A stretch of 64,000 nucleotides of DNA. Origin: Podocnemis expansa (lineage: Eukaryota; Chordata; Testudines; Podocnemididae). Shown here piece after piece: positions 32,901 to 44,796 of this stretch. The translations under genes were made by a program, and so were the position numbers. Location of the stretch: positions 7,861,594 through 7,925,593 of the forward strand of contig ML682024.1 in assembly GCA_007922195.1 (NCBI GenBank), in the 5' to 3' direction. A model generated the notes under the pieces. The model made no database searches. It saw only the letters and a list, made by a program, of their open reading frames with translations, and was not told the origin of the DNA. The stretch's first letter is position 1. Each line of letters begins with the position of its first letter.

Positions 32901-35295
32901 AGTTTGATTAAAGACACCATCTACCCACTCCACTCCTGAGTGGACCTGATCCTTCTTTTCTTCTAACAGTGCTCCCTGTGGTTACGACTGCTAAGTCACT
33001 TTGCTCATGTAAGCAAGCAACCAGAGACCCAGATCTTAAGCCAGATGGCACCTTCACAGATACCAAGGCCAGAAGAGACCACTGTGATCTTTAACAGAGG
33101 CCAGACAACTGCTGCAAATTTATCCCCAGAGCAGATCATTGAGAAATAAAATCTTATCTTTATTTTAAAATTGTCAGTGATGGAGGATCCACCATGATCC
33201 TTGGTAAAAAAGTTCCAGTGGTTAAGTGCCTCCACTGGACAGTGGGATAACAGTTCTGACTTTCTTTCTAAACTACTTTGAGAACTAAAAGAGTGGGGTC
33301 ATTATTGTTTATACAGGGGGAAGCTGATTGGAAGAGCTATATAGATAGAATTGTTCTAGGATAGCTAGTGCTTTAAATTCACACCCTACCCTGTCCTGAT
33401 TAACTTACCTGTATAGATAAGCTTTCTGTCCTGTTACACACCTGAGAGGTGACTTTACTTACGTGGGTAAGTGGCTGTGGGCACATTTTACCTCCATGAC
33501 AATTGAATTAAAATTCCCAGTGTAGAATGTAATGCTTATTTGACATTAACTTTCATATCCTCCTCCAAAAAGTAGCCCCCCAGGCATTCCTCTTCTCCCT
33601 AGAAAGACCTTGCCCCGAAAGATGTCCTTTAACCAACCAGAACAGCATTCCAACAGAACACATTATAAAATGAGGCCAAGAACCCATGACAAACAGACCT
33701 AAAGAAAATTCTAGGCCTGAGCGGCATCATGATCTGGTTAGTCCTCACAAGGTGAGGGAAATGGTATGTGCCTGACACAGAGGAGATAATATGACTCAGT
33801 CTGTCTTTGCAGGAAGAGGGGGATATCTGGCCTGGAGGAAACCACACCGATCAGTCCATCTTCACGGGGAGGGTAAGTCCATTTAGACTGCTGGGATCTT
33901 ACAGACCAGTTCATTTTCCCAGAGAGAGGGGATCTGCCTTCACTGGAAGGTGGGGGAACTGTATGGCCCAGTCCATCCATACAGGGAGTGGCAGGTGGGC
34001 ACATCTGCACTAGGAAGAACCACACAGCCCAGTCCACCTTCAGGGGACAATACCAGCACCTAGGGTAATTATACAAACCAGTCCATCTTGGAGCACGGGC
34101 ACATCAGGACTAGAGGTAACCATACAATTAGTCCATCGTCTGACGGAATGAGGAAGGCTCATCAGGACTCAGGGAAACCGTACAGATCAGCCCATCCTTC
34201 AAGATGGCAGATGAGAAGAGCTCAGAATAGGGCTCCACATAGTCCAATCCACCCTCCCAGTGGGCAGAGGACTTGGATCAGGTATCCACATGCCTGGTTG
34301 GGCTGCTCCTTTCCACTCTCCAGCTGAGATGCCAATGGCAGCTGCTGGCAGAGTCATGGAAAGCTGGCAAGAAAGCTTTTCTCCCAGACTAGCTGGACTC
34401 AGACTCTCTAGTGTGACTCGGCTTTGGGGCACAGAGCTGGCCTCCCTGTGTTGGCTCAGTTTCCTGCACCCACCTGGTCCCCACCATCTCAAAGCAGCTC
34501 TTCTCAAAGTGCTTGGAGCAGAAGTAGATGTAGTCGGAGATGGGATTCCAGGGGCCCTGGCCACTTGGGTCCTTCCGCCGACAGTTCTCCAGCCACACAC
34601 TGCGCCGTGGGTTGTCCTTCTTGGGCAGCCTGCAGGGACACAGACGGTGTCATTCAGCTCCCAGGAGAGGCATGGGCCAGAGGTTCAACTGTCACAAGGA
34701 GGGGCTCCATGGGAACACAGGCAGATCATAGAACAACCCTCCCTCCTGCCTGGGAATTTTCAACCCAGATATGCCACTGTCCTCTAAATATGCTGAAGAG
34801 AAAGCAACTCAACCTCTAAATGAGCCTTGCCAGCTCAACAGCTCCACTGGAACTGGGACATCAGACCAAAGGCCCATTCAGTCTAGCACACCACCTCCAA
34901 CAAACCCCAGCAGCTTCAGAGAATGATGAAAGGTGCCTCCTAGGGCAGCTCTAGAACAACCTGCCTAGAGGGGAACTTTGATGCTAACTCCTCAGTGATT
35001 CCTTGATAAAACCAGGGCACCGCTGTGATCTTAGAGCAACAAGCTTTGGTGATAACAAGTGACTCCCTGTGGCAGGGATAGCCACAGCTGGCTGTGCTAG
35101 GGAAACATGTCCTTTCTGTGGGTGTTAAATGTACTGCCATTCCATGTACCCAGATGTCTCCTTACACTTTCCTTATGGGATTTAAAGGGAAGGAGCAGGA
35201 CCAGTTGGCTCTTACCGATGGAAGGAGATTCCTCGGTTGCGGGTCTCACGGGTGTCCCGTGTGCAGCAGCTGGCAGCAGAACAGTGACGGGGCAT
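29987..35295 (-). CDS. THAP7: THAP domain-containing protein 7
   Basis: Four coding exons (35216-35295, 34474-34629, 31018-31152, 29987-30602) join in phase 2 each time, giving 328 residues against 309 in human THAP7. The start [20 protein letters not shown] is nearly identical to the human protein. The THAP zinc finger (C2CH) uses Cys5, Cys10, Cys64 and His67 and ends with the AVPTIF box at 88-93. A variable acidic/Pro-rich middle follows, then [19 protein letters not shown], the HCF-1-binding motif EHSY, and a C-terminal coiled coil ([22 protein letters not shown]). THAP7 is a chromatin-bound transcriptional repressor that binds histone tails and recruits NCoR/HDAC3. The exon 3 donor is chosen at 31018; one six bases upstream also keeps frame. 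A poly(A) signal is at 29736 and a CpG-rich promoter lies upstream. Confidence 0.93.
31830..32060 (-). mobile_element. CR1 LINE tail in THAP7 intron
   Basis: Minus-strand CR1 end phrases ('aaggcaggagggagcataagat', 'catcaggaggtggaca'). A second remnant is at about 33050-33290 ('aaggccagaagagaccactgtgatc'). Confidence 0.5.
32575..32784. mobile_element. hAT (Charlie-like) MITE in THAP7 intron
   Basis: Ends cagtgtttcccaaccagtg and gggtgggaaccactg are inverted. No clear 8 bp duplication. It lies in the THAP7 intron between exons 2 and 3. Confidence 0.65.
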
Positions 35296-35393
35296 CTGCA
35301 GGGACCGAGACAGAGATGAGCAGGCCCTGAGAATCACTCAGCTCTGCTTGATAGCTATACCCCAGTCACTTACTCACAGTCTTTCCTATACAG

Positions 35394-35581
35394 TAGGGGT
35401 TCTCAAAGTGGGGGGTATGAGGGTATCATCCAGGGGACACAACCTGTCATCCTGGTGCAGGCTGGTAAGGCCGGCATGGCATGGCAGAGAATCATTTTTA
35501 CAGAAAAGGGATCCTCAGAGCCTGAAATATTTTCAAAGGGGGGGGGGGGCGTCCCCAGCAAAATAATTTTGAGAATCCTTG
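35394..35581. mobile_element. hAT-like MITE in the THAP7 upstream region
   Basis: Ends 'taggggttctcaaag' and 'tttgagaatccttg' are inverted. Flanks ctatacag and ctgtacag match at 7 of 8 bases. The interior has a long G run. Confidence 0.65.
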
Positions 35582-35949
35582 CTGTACAGGAACCCCAGAC
35601 ACCAACCCTCCATTGCAGCCAGGCCACACCCCCATCAATATCCACCCCCCACCCCCTTAGCCTTCCCCATATGTGAAGCCCCAAGGCTCTCTGTCTTCCC
35701 CCATATGACTCCCGCACCATGAACAGGGCATTTCTCCTCCTCAACCATATCCAGCCCCAACATCCTCCCACCCCAGGGGCTCGGTCTTCTCCAGCTCACC
35801 CCATCGCCAGAGCCTCCCTCCCCCTCTGCCCTCCTCACCCCCCCATGGCCAGAGACCCCCCCATTTGCCCCCGCCCCACTTCCACCACGCCCTGCAGCTC
35901 TCTGGCTCCCCAAATGTGACCCTCCCCCTTCCCCATCACCGGGCCCCCA

Positions 35950-36480
35950 ACCCTGAGCCCCCGGCCTCGCCCACCAGCTGCAGAACGTGCGGGGGGTCAC
36001 GAGCCAAAGGGAAGTTACCTAGGAAACGGGGGAATCCCCGCCAAGGGGAGACTAGCAACGGAGGGGGGGCTACGGCAGGGAACCCCCGCCAGTGGACTCC
36101 CGGGGGAGGGGCCTGTGACGCAGCGGGGTTCCCCCGGGAGTCGTGACGCAAGCGGTGACGCCACAGGGTCGCCAGGGCTGGGGTCACCTCCCCGCTCCCA
36201 TCCCGCCGCGGGGACGTCGCAACAGGCCCAGCTCGGACTCTGGCGGGCGGCCCTCGCACTCTGATCGCGTTCTCGCGAGACCGGGAGGCCGGAATAAGAG
36301 TCGAGACTACCGATGCCGTCAGCGGAAGGGCCGCGGACCAATCGGATTCTGAGGGGGCGGAGCCTTAGGTCGCGAGGAGCTTCGCCTTCCCTCAGTCAGA
36401 CACAGGCCCCGCCCCACCCTACAGAGCCCCTCCCCTTTCGTCATCCCTCCTGGCCAACTAGGCGCAGCGAGACTCCCGGC
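35950..36480. promoter_or_regulatory. CpG-rich promoter region of THAP7
   Basis: CpG density rises sharply here. It includes three GTGACGC repeats (near 36114, 36142 and 36154), a CCAAT box (accaatcgg near 36337), a GC box (gggggcggag near 36352) and the TCTCGCGAGA element. On the minus strand, cctag|gtaact near 36010-36020 could be the donor of a 5' non-coding THAP7 exon. A divergent + strand transcript is possible but no coding exon is seen. Confidence 0.6.
36271..36280. promoter_or_regulatory. TCTCGCGAGA palindrome
   Basis: Perfect 10 bp CGCG element, known from CpG-island promoters of housekeeping genes and bound by BANP. It lies in the island upstream of THAP7. Confidence 0.75.
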
Positions 36481-36489
36481 GTTCTGTCT

Positions 36490-37485
36490 CTGGCTGCACA
36501 CGCTGGAGCCTTAGGTCGACTTAACCTGCCTTAAGTCGACCTAAGGAACTCCCTGGCCAAATTTAGAATTTACGAACCTCTGCCCTGAAAATCCACTTAA
36601 GTGTTAAGTGGACTTTACAAGGCGGGAAGGGTCAGGACCAAGCCCGGGCTCCACCCCTCTGCTGCGCCCTGGGTCCCAGTCTGGCTCTGGGAGCCCAGTC
36701 TGGCCCTATCCGCTGCCAGCAAGTGGCTAGGAGTCAGATCCGGACTCAAGCGGCTTGTCGCAAGCAGCAGACGGCTCAGAGCCCGATCCGGCGTGGAGCC
36801 GCTTGCTGTAGGTGGCAAGGGGCTTGAAGCCAGCTCCCGCTGCCGCCAGTAGGCAGCTGGGAGCCTGATCCAACCTCCAATCGCTTGCCACAGGTGGAGT
36901 GGCTTGGAGCCCGATCCAGCCCTGAGTCGCTTGCTGCAGGCAGCAGGAGGCCTGGGGCTGGCCCCTGCCACTGCTGGCAGGTAGCTCAGAGTCCAATCTG
37001 GCCCAGTGTAGACATACACTTTAGTCAACTTAACAAGGTCTACTTTAAGTCGACTTTAAACTGATCTTGTTAAGTTGACTTAACTGAGCCCCCCCTCCCA
37101 GGGTACGTCGACACTGGAGCCTTAAGTTGACTTAACCTCCCTTAAGTTGACTTAAGGAAAGACATGTCCACACTGGACTTTTGTTAAGTCAACTTAAGCA
37201 CTTGCTTAACTTGACTTAATAACTCCAGCCCTTAAAGTCAACTTAAGCATTAAAGTCGACTGTATTAAGTCTACTTAACGCATAGTAGATATGGTTGTCT
37301 GCACTGTAGGCTTTGTTAAATCAACTTAACAAAGCCAACTTAACAGAGCCCTCCAGTGTGGACGTAGCTTTTAAGTAGACTTTGTTAAGTTGACTTAACT
37401 TTTAAGTCAACTTTGTTAAGTCAACTTAAAGTCAACCTTGTTAAGTCAACTTAACTGAGCCCTCTAGTGTAGACATAGCCTTGTA
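36490..37485. mobile_element. Palindrome-rich element (TTAAGTCGACTTAA type) with internal tandem repeat
   Basis: Both arms are packed with variants of ttaagtcgacttaa / aagtcaactt (36513-36545 and 37020-37460). The right end reads 'ctagtgtagacatagcc', a terminus shared with the element at 61290-62900. The core (about 36630-36990) is an imperfect tandem repeat of about 65-70 bp with the words 'gagcccgatccggc' and 'cgcttgctgcaggcagcag'. No coding capacity. Confidence 0.65.
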
Positions 37486-39000
37486 GGGGATACATTCATA
37501 GTGCTGTCCACAGCTGCTCCAGGAACCCTGTATGGAGCGGGCCCTGCTGATTCAGGGTGTGTCTAGTCACAGTGGGCATGTCCACATGGTCCCCCTCATG
37601 CAGTCCCCTTCCACCCACCTACAGGGCAGTGTGGGGGAGTGGAGAAAGTCAGCTCTTGCCTGGGTCCCAGGCATCAGGGCTGCAGGCACTGGTCTACAGA
37701 GGCAATGTAGCTGCAGCCACCCAGCCTGGGGCCTCCCAGGCAGAAACACAATGGCATATTTTTCATTATTACCACTGACAGCTTTCAAGCCTTCATCCCC
37801 CAGGCCAGGAGTCAGCAACCCAAAAGAGCAAAAGAACCATTTCCCCCCACCCTCCCACCACAACCACATGAGCCTGAGCTGGCCCAGCAGCTGCGCTGCA
37901 GCCCCTAGCCCTGGTGGGGGTGTGTGCAGATGGTGCGTGCGGACCCTCTGTCCCTCCCCCTGCTGGCGGGGTGGAGCAGTGCTGCCCCTCCTACCCCAGC
38001 CAGCCGCCCCTCACAAGAACAACTGGTGGAGAGTTGCAGCTTGCGGAGGCAGGGTCCAGGAAAGGCCCCTCCCCGCAGTTCAAGCCACTTCGACCTGGCC
38101 ACCCCAGGGCTGAGCTGGCCTGATCCAGAGCCTGGGGATGAGGCGGCCTCTGTTCAGACCTGGGGTGGCCGGGTTGAAGCAGCCTGAACTCCGCAGAACA
38201 GGCCATTCCAGGGCCCTGCCTCCACAAGCTGCAGCTCTCCACCAGCTGCTCTTGGGAGGGAGGGCCTGCTGGGGGTAAGCGTGGCAGCGCTGCTCTGCCT
38301 CACAAGCCGAGAGAGGAATGGGGGGAGCACATGCTACCCATACATCCCTCGCCAGTGGTAGGGGCTGTGGCGTGGCCACTGGGCTGCTTCCGGCTCATGC
38401 GGTTGTGGTGGGACAGTGGGGATGATCCTGACGCCCCTAATTTGGTCATGATGCTGGGGCTGGCCAGGAGACCCTAGAGCACACCTAGCTTCCTGGAGGA
38501 GATTGCCAGGGAGCCAGAAGGGGATGCTCAGGGAGCCACAGGTGGCTCACTGAGCCTGTGTTGCTGATCCCCACCCCAGGCTTTGTAACAAATCTGCTAG
38601 TATTCCATCCCAACCTACTACATTTTCTGTTCAGAAGCCCTTTTGTTGCTACTTCCATTATTGACAGCTTATGTGATTGAGCTGTAGTGGAAGTTTTTCA
38701 ATTCCTTGCTCTATTCTTGCCCTGTCTTATTCTTGTCTGTAAGATGATATTCATCTTGATCCTTAAGGGTCATCTTGGTCATTTTCCATCTGCAATTCAA
38801 ATCTTCTGAAACATCTCACTTTGTTTTCTTTATCCAAGGTTTCTTTTTTTTTCATTTCTCATTCAAACTTTGCTAACTTGCATTTATCATTTTGGTTAAT
38901 CGTTGGTATTTGTTTTCTGCTGTCAATTTGTCTTCTTTCTTTCTTTCTTACTAGTGAAGCAATGATGCAACCGTTTCCATGTTTTATCCTTAACTAGTAA
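37486..39000. other. Intergenic, no gene seen
   Basis: A GC-rich patch at 37840-38400 holds mirror-like repeats of 'ctggtggagagttgcagctt' and its complement (near 38020 and 38230), suggesting a degraded inverted repeat. It is T-rich from 38600, with ttct-type simple repeats near 38935-38950. Confidence 0.35.
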
Positions 39001-39029
39001 TTTCTTGCCTACCTATTTATCTGCAGTTT

Positions 39030-39880
39030 CTGTGAGAGCCTCTTTGAGAGGTCCCCCATTTAACTGGTCTTTGTTTACATGGATTAAAAACTGGCTAACT
39101 GATAGATCTCACAATGTCATTGTAAATAAGGAATCATCATCAAGCAAGGTTGTTTCTAGTGGGGGGATGTCCTGCAATTCTTGGTCCTGATATAAAGTGA
39201 CTTGGATCAGTTGGTGAACTGGGAGCAAGTGAACAATCCATGGCCAAATTAGTATGGCCAAATGTAAAGTTGTTCATCTAGGAACAAAAATTGTCAGCTG
39301 TACATATAGGCTGTGGGACTCTTTCCTGGGAAGCAAGAATTGTGAAAAAGATGTGGGAGTCAGGATGGCTAATCAGCTGAACATGAGCTCCCAGTGCAAC
39401 CCTGTGGGCAAAGAGAGGTAACGCAGTTCTGGGATACATAAACAGAGGCATCTTGAGAAGGAGCAGAGAGGTTCTTTTACCTCTGCATCTGGCATGGGTG
39501 ACACTGCTGCTGGACTTATGTCCAGTTCTGGTGCCCACAAGTCAAGAAGGATGGTGATAAATTGGAGAGGGGTCAGAGAAGAGCCATGAGAATGATTCAA
39601 GGTACAACCCAGGTGCTCACTCTCTTTTGTTTAACAAAGAAAAAGTTAAATCTTGAGTTGATCACAGGCTTTTGGCACCTACAGAGCTAACAAGAAATTT
39701 GCTCTTCACTCTAGCAGTGGAAGGTCTAATGCACGCCAATGGCTGGAAGTTGAAGCTAGACAAATTCAGACTAGAAATATTGTATACTTGTTTAACTGCA
39801 AGGGCAATTAACCACGGGAACAATTTACCAATCTATTTTTCTAAACAATTTGCTTTTGTTCAAACAAAAATTAATTCAGG
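39030..39880 (+). mobile_element. CR1 LINE 3' fragment
   Basis: Decayed copy of the CR1 reverse-transcriptase end, recognisable by phrases such as 'ccaaatgtaaagttgttcatct', 'ttctgggatacataaacagag' and 'gagaagagccatgagaatgat' in the expected order. Many stops. Confidence 0.65.
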
Positions 39881-40776
39881 GACATAGCTGTCCTTAGTGG
39901 GGAATAAGCGGGGTGATCACCCCTGGCCCTGTGGTTCCCTGGGCCCTGTGGTTGGTTCCCTGGGCCCCACAGTTCCCTGGACCCCGCACCGTCTTGCCAT
40001 GAGCAGGGCAGCGTGGGGCCCACACCACTGCTCCCCCACTGTCGCACTGTCCCCCACCCCTTCCCCGCTGCTTTCGACGCAGAGCCAATGGCAGTGGGGA
40101 ATTGGAGAGTGCAGTGGGAGCATGCAGAGCTGACCTCTGCTCTGGGCTGTCTCACCTCATCCCTAAGATGGGGAAAAGCCAGCACCAGGGCAGAGGAGGC
40201 CAGCCCAGAGGCTGGGTTTTGCTCTCTTGCCCCTGCCCTGGGCCAGCTGTTCCGCCCTGGAAGCGAGGCGGAAGAGCGTAGCCCAACCCCTGGACTGGCC
40301 CATCACATCACATTCCCAGTGCAGGGAGGAGGTGTGGGGGCCCCGCAACAGGCCGGTTGCCCTGTGCCTCGTACCCCCATAGCGATGGCCCGGTTCAGGG
40401 AAGTTCTCTGGCCTTTAAGGATGGTTCCCTCTTGCTTTATGGTATAGAAATCTACAGGCCCATGCAGGGCGGTCCCTGTGAGGGTGAGGCCCAGGGCCAA
40501 TCCAGCTGTGAGAGCCCCCAACCCCCTGCATGGGGAGGCAGGGATGGGAGGGCAGGGCAGGCTGGTCCAAAGGCCAGACTCTCCACTGCTGTCCCACCCC
40601 TGGGCTGGCTGCTCCACCCCCAGGGTTGGGGAGAGCTGGCCCAGAGGCCAGGTTGCAGGCTCCCACCCTGCTCCTTGCCTTCGGCTTGCCACTGCAGGCA
40701 GCAGGGTAGGGGGAGAGGGCAGTGGTGGAGGGGACCACAGACAGGGGTTAAAGTAAGCCAGAATGCACTGGAGCAG
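39881..40776. other. GC-rich intergenic stretch
   Basis: Contains the left half of the 'ggggttaaagtaagcc' repeat at 40745-40762 next to hAT copy 2. No gene seen. Confidence 0.3.
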
Positions 40777-43493
40777 CAATGTTCCCTCTAAGCTGATGGT
40801 GCAGCTGAGCAAGTTATAGTATTTCCTGAGCAGCAATTTATGAGGCCTGGGCAACAGTTTTTTGGTGCTGAAAGTATCAGCATGCCTAAGTGCCTTAATT
40901 CAAAAGTAATTCATAGATGTCTTTTCATTCAAACTTCAATAAAAATGTTAAATTGAAGTACTGTAGTTTTATTAATTTACTAAACAAATGTGAGACAATG
41001 ACACTTGCTGCCTATCTAGCCCCTACCATCATCTACACCGCTCATTTTTTGTTGCCTGTCTTTGTCAGATTTCTACAATACATATATAGACAAAGTGGGA
41101 TTTTCTCCCACAAAAGCTCATGGAAAAAATAAATCTGTTAGTCTTTAAGTGCCACCGGACTCCTTGTTTTTACATATATAGATTCAAGGTTAATCAGCAA
41201 TTAGGTATGATTTGATATGCATTATTATGTCTCAATGAGAAACTTCCAACCTGTTACAAGACTGTGTCTTTATATTACTCATTAGACTGAAGCCTCACTC
41301 AACATCTGTACTAGATGCTTGAAATGTACCACGTACATCAACTCACTGGGCCAGGAATGTGAATTTATCATATGTCAGCGTATAAGTGACAATGTCTAAG
41401 AACATTTGTAGTGTATCAGCCTTTAGCTTAGAATTTAGCCTCACATTTCTGGAATCAATGATCAAGCCCCTTTAAATGAATGGGGTATAATAAAGTAAGA
41501 GAAAACACAAACGGAAGGCTAGAGTCTTAATTCCACTGAAGCTTCTTTTAACACTCTGGCAGTGCAAAAGGGTCTTAAAATGGGTTTCACTTAAGTCTTG
41601 TCTGATTTGCTGTTGCAGTATGACCTGAGCCCATGTCTTACATTCCCCTGCATTTATTTTCGTCCTGTTCTGTAAATTCTCCCTCTTCAAAGCGTCTGAC
41701 GAAGTGGGATATTCTCCCACAAAAGCTCATGTGACAAATAAATGTTAGTCTTTAACTGCCACAAGACTCCTTGCTTTTTTTCCTTTACTAGACTAACACG
41801 GCTGCCCCTTTGGAATTTAAGTCCCTGTTATGTTGCCAACTGGGGTAAAAGGGGTTCAAAGTGGATCAGGCCCTAAATGTCCAAAATGTAGGTAGCTTCA
41901 GATTTGATCATGAGACTGACATGTTGAGGGGATTGTATTTAATATCTAGCTATCAACCTTAAAAATACACCTATTCTGCCCTCAGTAAACATATTAAATT
42001 ACCATGCATTGCAAATCACAACCACTAGGTAGCAACTGCTTCCCAGATTCCCTCGGGGCAATGCCTTAAGTAAAGTTATCTGAGAAATTCAAAACTTTTA
42101 AAGGTGGCAAGGGCAGAAAATATGTTTCAAAACAGTTTCTCACAGCATCACATCTCTGTAACCTGGGCCATCTTTTGTGCCTAAAGAATTTGCGTCAAAC
42201 AAAGCTAGGTTAGAGTCTGTTACATTATCATCGCCAATCATACCTCTCAAAAGCTAAATATGGGACAACAATCCCCTAAGTGAATGGCAAAAAATTGATT
42301 AGGCATACAGGAAACTTTAAACATTGTATCTTCCTTTAATATAAAGTTTCTCTAACATCTCAGTTTTGGAGTTTATGGGGGGGGGGTTATCCAAATCATT
42401 TTCAACAATAAAAGGGAGGCTATAATTAGTATGCCTGGAGTGTAAATACTCTCAGAACTAAAGTAAGCAAAATGAGGTACAATTGAGATTTATGTGTCTG
42501 GTAGTGGAATGTAATAAAGGTAGTTTAATAACTTTTGACAGTTAAAGCAAATCTAATCAAAGCTGCAAGAAGCAAGAGCATATATGGATTTGTGAAAGAA
42601 AATGATGATTTTTCTAACAAATTTTGGGGGAAATAGAAATACAAAGTCTTTTTTTTTGTTGTTTAATTATTGCACCGCTGGCAATATTTTTTCCTTCTGC
42701 CTTAAATGACTTTTTATCCTCTCAGTTTTTCATTTAATTTTCCTAATCATTAGGATTTGTTTCCTTCCACTACCAAAGTCTATACAAAGTTACATTGTAA
42801 AGCCCCACCTTGACAAACTGATTGCATTGGAATCTCTCACAGAAAAGAAAATTAATCTGAAATTAACCCAACTTGTTTTTGCTTATTTTAAAGGATCACT
42901 TTTCTTTTAGGAGCTTTTGTATATTCAAGCCTTTTAGCAAGTGAAAAGCAAAAGCATTCACCCTTGATAGAGATGCTAAATGGCTCAGTACAATTCTGCT
43001 TGGGTCTTTCAAGCTAAGTACCCTCCAGCTCCAGCCTGGCTCCCTTGCCTGCAGCCCAGCTCCCATCCCCTGCCCCCACAGAGAGCTCTGCGTCCCTGCG
43101 ACCACTACATGGCTGCTTCTGGGAGTCCTACGACTTAGCCCTGCCATCTCTCAGGGTCCCCCCTCTTACCCAGGCCCAGGGCTGCTTACCTCCTGGGGCC
43201 CACACAGGCCCCAAAGATGCCACCACTAGCATCCAGCTACAGAGGAGAGGGAGAGATTTAAATTTCCCTCCCCCTCTGCTCCTTCCCTGGCTACCTGCAG
43301 CAAGGCAGGGGGAGGGACCATCACTTTCACTGCTCTGGGCAGGCAGCCTCTGAATGAGCCTGGGCTGCTGCCCCAGCTGAGACTCTGACTGGCACACAGG
43401 GCTCCTCCCGGCTGGGGACAGGCAAGGCTGCCTGCGCTGGTGACGGGGGGCCACTGCGCCCCTGCCCACCAGCTCAGCTTACAGGGAACATTG
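40777..43493 (-). mobile_element. 2.7 kb non-autonomous hAT-type transposon, copy 2 (inverted)
   Basis: Begins caatgttccctctaagctg and ends cagcttacagggaacattg. Inverted relative to copy 1 at 2506-5277 and nearly identical along its length, including both internal SINE units. It lacks about 50 bases near its right end that copy 1 has. It interrupts a repeat whose halves lie at 40745-40776 and 43494 onward. An exact 8 bp duplication is not visible. Confidence 0.8.
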
Positions 43494-44080
43494 CAGGGCC
43501 CATTATTTTTAGGGGCTCAGTGTTCCAGGGCCCCTAAAAATAGAAAATAGAGCTGGAATGCCTTGTTCTGGGGCCCAACATTTTAAAATAGTGGGCACTA
43601 GAACCCAGCATTCTGGCTCCATTCTCTGTTGTTTTTAGGGGCCTGCTGAACCCTGAGCCCCTAAAAATAGTAGGCCCTGGAACGTCGCTCCAGCACATTG
43701 CAGCAGGGCAGAGAGCTTCCCCCAGGCTGCGAGATTTTAAGTCTCTCACCCTAAGCCTGCACTGACTGACCATGCTCAGAGCCTCTCAGCATGTTCAGTC
43801 AGTACAGGCTCAGGGCGGGAAGAGCAGCCCAGGAAAGGGGCCCCTAGGGCAGGCCTGAACTGGAGGAGGAGCGGGAGTTGGGAGTGCAGAGCAGAGGCTG
43901 CTCTGGCTCCACAGTGCAGGCCCCGGGGTGGTGAGGTGGGCTGGGGCTGGAGCTGGCATGGGGAGCGGTGGGGTGGACTCACTCCTGCAGGGCCAGCCCT
44001 GATTGGGGTCCCCAACTTCCCTGTGGCCGCAAAGGGATGCTGGGTGAGTGAGTGGCCCAGTGTACCCTTCACCTATAGCT
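43494..44080. other. Repeat remnant and intergenic DNA
   Basis: 43494-43700 carries 'tatttttaggggcc' / 'ggccctggaac' blocks related to 16080-16250. The rest has a near-palindrome around 43745-43810 ('tgcactgactgaccatgctcagagcctctcagcatgttcagtcagt') but no gene. Confidence 0.4.
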
Positions 44081-44796
44081 TGTTGGGGAAAATCTAACTC
44101 TGGCCCTCAGCTGCAGAAAGAGGCACACCAGAGCTTTCCCATTGAAGCAGACCCATTCCCAGCTGAGACTCCAATAGGCAGAGAACGAGGTGTGGTTCAA
44201 AGTTTATTATTCAGCTGAATAATAAAAGGAACTGCAGCAGAGGGAAGCAAAGAGAAGCCAGCCTCTCTGAGCAAGAACCCCCAGCATAGGGGCTACAGGT
44301 CATACATACTTTCTAACATGCAAAATACAATATACATAATGCAACAAGCTCATGCATAATACAACAAGTTACATCATGCCTAAAATCCATACATGGTATT
44401 ACTACTTTTAATATGCAGGTTACATAATTAGATTGTACTTAATAAGCAGCATATAGTTAGCCCGCCTCTGTTGTTGTTTACTGCTCATTTGGGTACTAAT
44501 TATTGCTCTTGACCAATGAGAGTGGCCAAATTCCTGTGACCCCTTGGCTACCTGGCCCCCGTCAACCTGTTTACCAGACAAGGTTGATAGCTTCCCATCA
44601 GGGTCCAGACAGGAGGGATTGTCTTATAATCAACCTCTGTGGATTACCTCTTGTATCTACAGAAACAGTCTAACTTCCTATCAATCTAAACCCCCTAGCT
44701 CCCTTGACTAACTAAACTTGTCTAAGCAAACACAACAATCTCTGGCACAGAACTTCCAGACCAAACTTACTCCATCTTTAGACACCCCCCCCCACA
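44081..44796 (-). mobile_element. ERV-type solo LTR
   Basis: On the minus strand it starts TGTGGGGG and ends CCCCAACA. The 4 bp agct occurs on both flanks (44077-44080 and 44797-44800). AATAAA on the minus strand maps to 44203-44208. Length 716 bp. Confidence 0.6.

Noticed and set aside
36940..37480. Regularly repeated short words resembling a CRISPR array
   Set aside because: Vertebrate DNA, no constant repeat/spacer spacing; words are self-complementary variants within a MITE-like element.
2506..43493. Segmental inverted duplication as explanation of the twin 2.7 kb blocks
   Set aside because: Homology stops at matching inverted termini shared with 186 bp hAT MITEs, and copy 1 has an 8 bp near-duplication; transposition explains it better.
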